5,870 bases of DNA from an uncultured Subdoligranulum sp. GTDB taxonomy: Bacteria; Bacillota_A; Clostridia; Oscillospirales; Ruminococcaceae. Of this stretch, positions 5,352-5,870 are shown piece after piece. The translations under genes were made by a program, and so were the position numbers. Within the stretch, counting starts at the first letter, position 1, and each line of letters opens with the position of its first letter. A model generated the notes under the pieces. It saw nothing but the letters and a program-made list of their open reading frames with translations. It did no database searches and was not told where the DNA came from. The stretch lies in the NCBI RefSeq assembly GCF_937890665.1, contig NZ_CALADU010000084.1, forward strand, positions 1 to 5,870, given 5' to 3'.

Positions 5352-5870
5352 TCAGTCGGCGCTTCCCACCGTCACGCCCATTTTGTCTTCGTAATACTTT
5401 ACCATGGCGATCTGATCCTCGTCAATGTGGCCGTTGTCGTTCATCCAGTCCATCACCTGCAGCACCACGTCGGTCATGGGTGTATCCACACCCAAGTGGT
5501 GGGCATAGTGTTTTGCGTTCAGGATGTCCTTGCGGTGGACGGCCACCCGGGCGCCGGGCTCGTAGTCCCGGTGAATGAGCTTGGGAATTTTGTTGTCATA
5601 GAGGGGACCTCCGGCGAAGCCGCCGCGAGTGGCCTCGAAGGTGGTTTGGAGGTCAATGCCCGCCTTGGCGGCGAAGGCATAGCCCTCGGCCATGGCCACC
5701 AGGTAGGCGCCGGCCACCATGTTGTTCACCAGCTTGGTGACGCTGCCGCTGGCGGGGCCGCCCACGTACACAGGGGTGCCCATGCACTCCAGCAGGGGCT
5801 TCACTTCCTCAAAAGCCTCCTTGTCACCGCCTGTCATAATGGCCAGCGTACCGGCAATGGCCATGGGATT
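5352..5870 (-). CDS. Beta-hydroxyacid dehydrogenase (3-hydroxyisobutyrate dehydrogenase / tartronate-semialdehyde reductase family), C-terminal part
   Basis: The last 172 residues are present; the 5' end lies beyond the right edge. The NAD(P)-binding Rossmann domain is therefore mostly outside the window. Visible are NPMAIAGTLAIMTGG at the domain junction and the active-site helix GPASGSVTKLVNNMVAG, with the family's catalytic lysine at fragment residue 46 and the asparagine pair at 49-50. Next comes the helical C-terminal domain, including GGFAGGPLYDNKIPKLI and the KDILNAKHYAHHLGVDTPMTDVV helix. Such enzymes oxidise or reduce small 3-hydroxy acids with NAD(P); family members act on 3-hydroxyisobutyrate, D-glycerate/tartronate semialdehyde or gamma-hydroxybutyrate, and the substrate cannot be fixed from this half. 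It precedes the AEC permease by 26 nt and is probably first or early in that operon. The high GC content matches the permease. Confidence 0.88.
   Translation of the reverse strand, partial: NPMAIAGTLAIMTGGDKEAFEEVKPLLECMGTPVYVGGPASGSVTKLVNNMVAGAYLVAMAEGYAFAAKAGIDLQTTFEATRGGFAGGPLYDNKIPKLIHRDYEPGARVAVHRKDILNAKHYAHHLGVDTPMTDVVLQVMDWMNDNGHIDEDQIAMVKYYEDKMGVTVGSAD

Noticed and set aside
4490..5578. Several long frames opposite to or out of phase with the permease and dehydrogenase
   Set aside because: High GC content leaves shadow frames open. The permease and dehydrogenase frames show clear family motifs and the shadows do not.
1..5870. CRISPR array or retron-like structured RNA
   Set aside because: No regularly spaced repeats and no reverse transcriptase or paired msr/msd-like structure were found on either strand.

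Overview
The window looks like a junction between GC-rich chromosomal metabolism genes and an AT-rich, partly decayed genomic island in a Clostridia-type Bacillota bacterium, possibly a gut Oscillospiraceae/Lachnospiraceae member. This placement is inferred from purine-rich Shine-Dalgarno sites, compact intrinsic terminators, a mobilisation-gene remnant that resembles those of Clostridia, and the sharp composition contrast. It is not proven.

Left edge (1-340): an intrinsic terminator is followed by the last 46 nt of a tRNA-Thr(GGU) gene on the minus strand, with the 5' half missing. This is the usual scar of a tyrosine-integrase element inserted into a tRNA 3' end. Just inside it lie a strong bidirectional hairpin and a 10-bp direct repeat, possibly arm-type recombinase sites.

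Island cargo (337-2880, minus strand): a compact type II restriction-modification locus. A strong sigma-A-like promoter with a palindrome at its predicted start site drives a Dam/DpnM-like (D12 class) adenine-N6 methyltransferase. It overlaps by 14 nt a restriction endonuclease gene with a PD-(D/E)XK core and a winged-helix-like C-terminus. Downstream, behind two possible promoters of its own, is an 86-residue three-CXXC zinc-ribbon protein that starts with GTG and has a near-perfect Shine-Dalgarno. The methyltransferase would protect host sites that the nuclease cuts in foreign DNA. The zinc-ribbon protein has no known role, and its position suggests an accessory function.

Decayed middle (2880-4320): no intact gene. 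It holds short broken plus-strand frames, a GC-rich tail of a mobilisation operon ending in the first dozen codons of a relaxase-like gene, a minus-strand nucleotidyltransferase pseudogene with an in-frame amber at the signature glycine, a bidirectional terminator, and the C-terminal tail of a tyrosine recombinase.

Right edge (4321-5870, minus strand, clearly GC-rich): the end of a beta-hydroxyacid dehydrogenase gene (3-hydroxyisobutyrate dehydrogenase / tartronate-semialdehyde reductase family) is followed 26 nt later by an AEC-family permease, then a strong terminator. This reads as an ordinary two-gene carboxylate metabolism/transport unit.

The most noteworthy items are the restriction locus with its zinc-ribbon companion, and the layered wreckage of at least two mobile elements around it.
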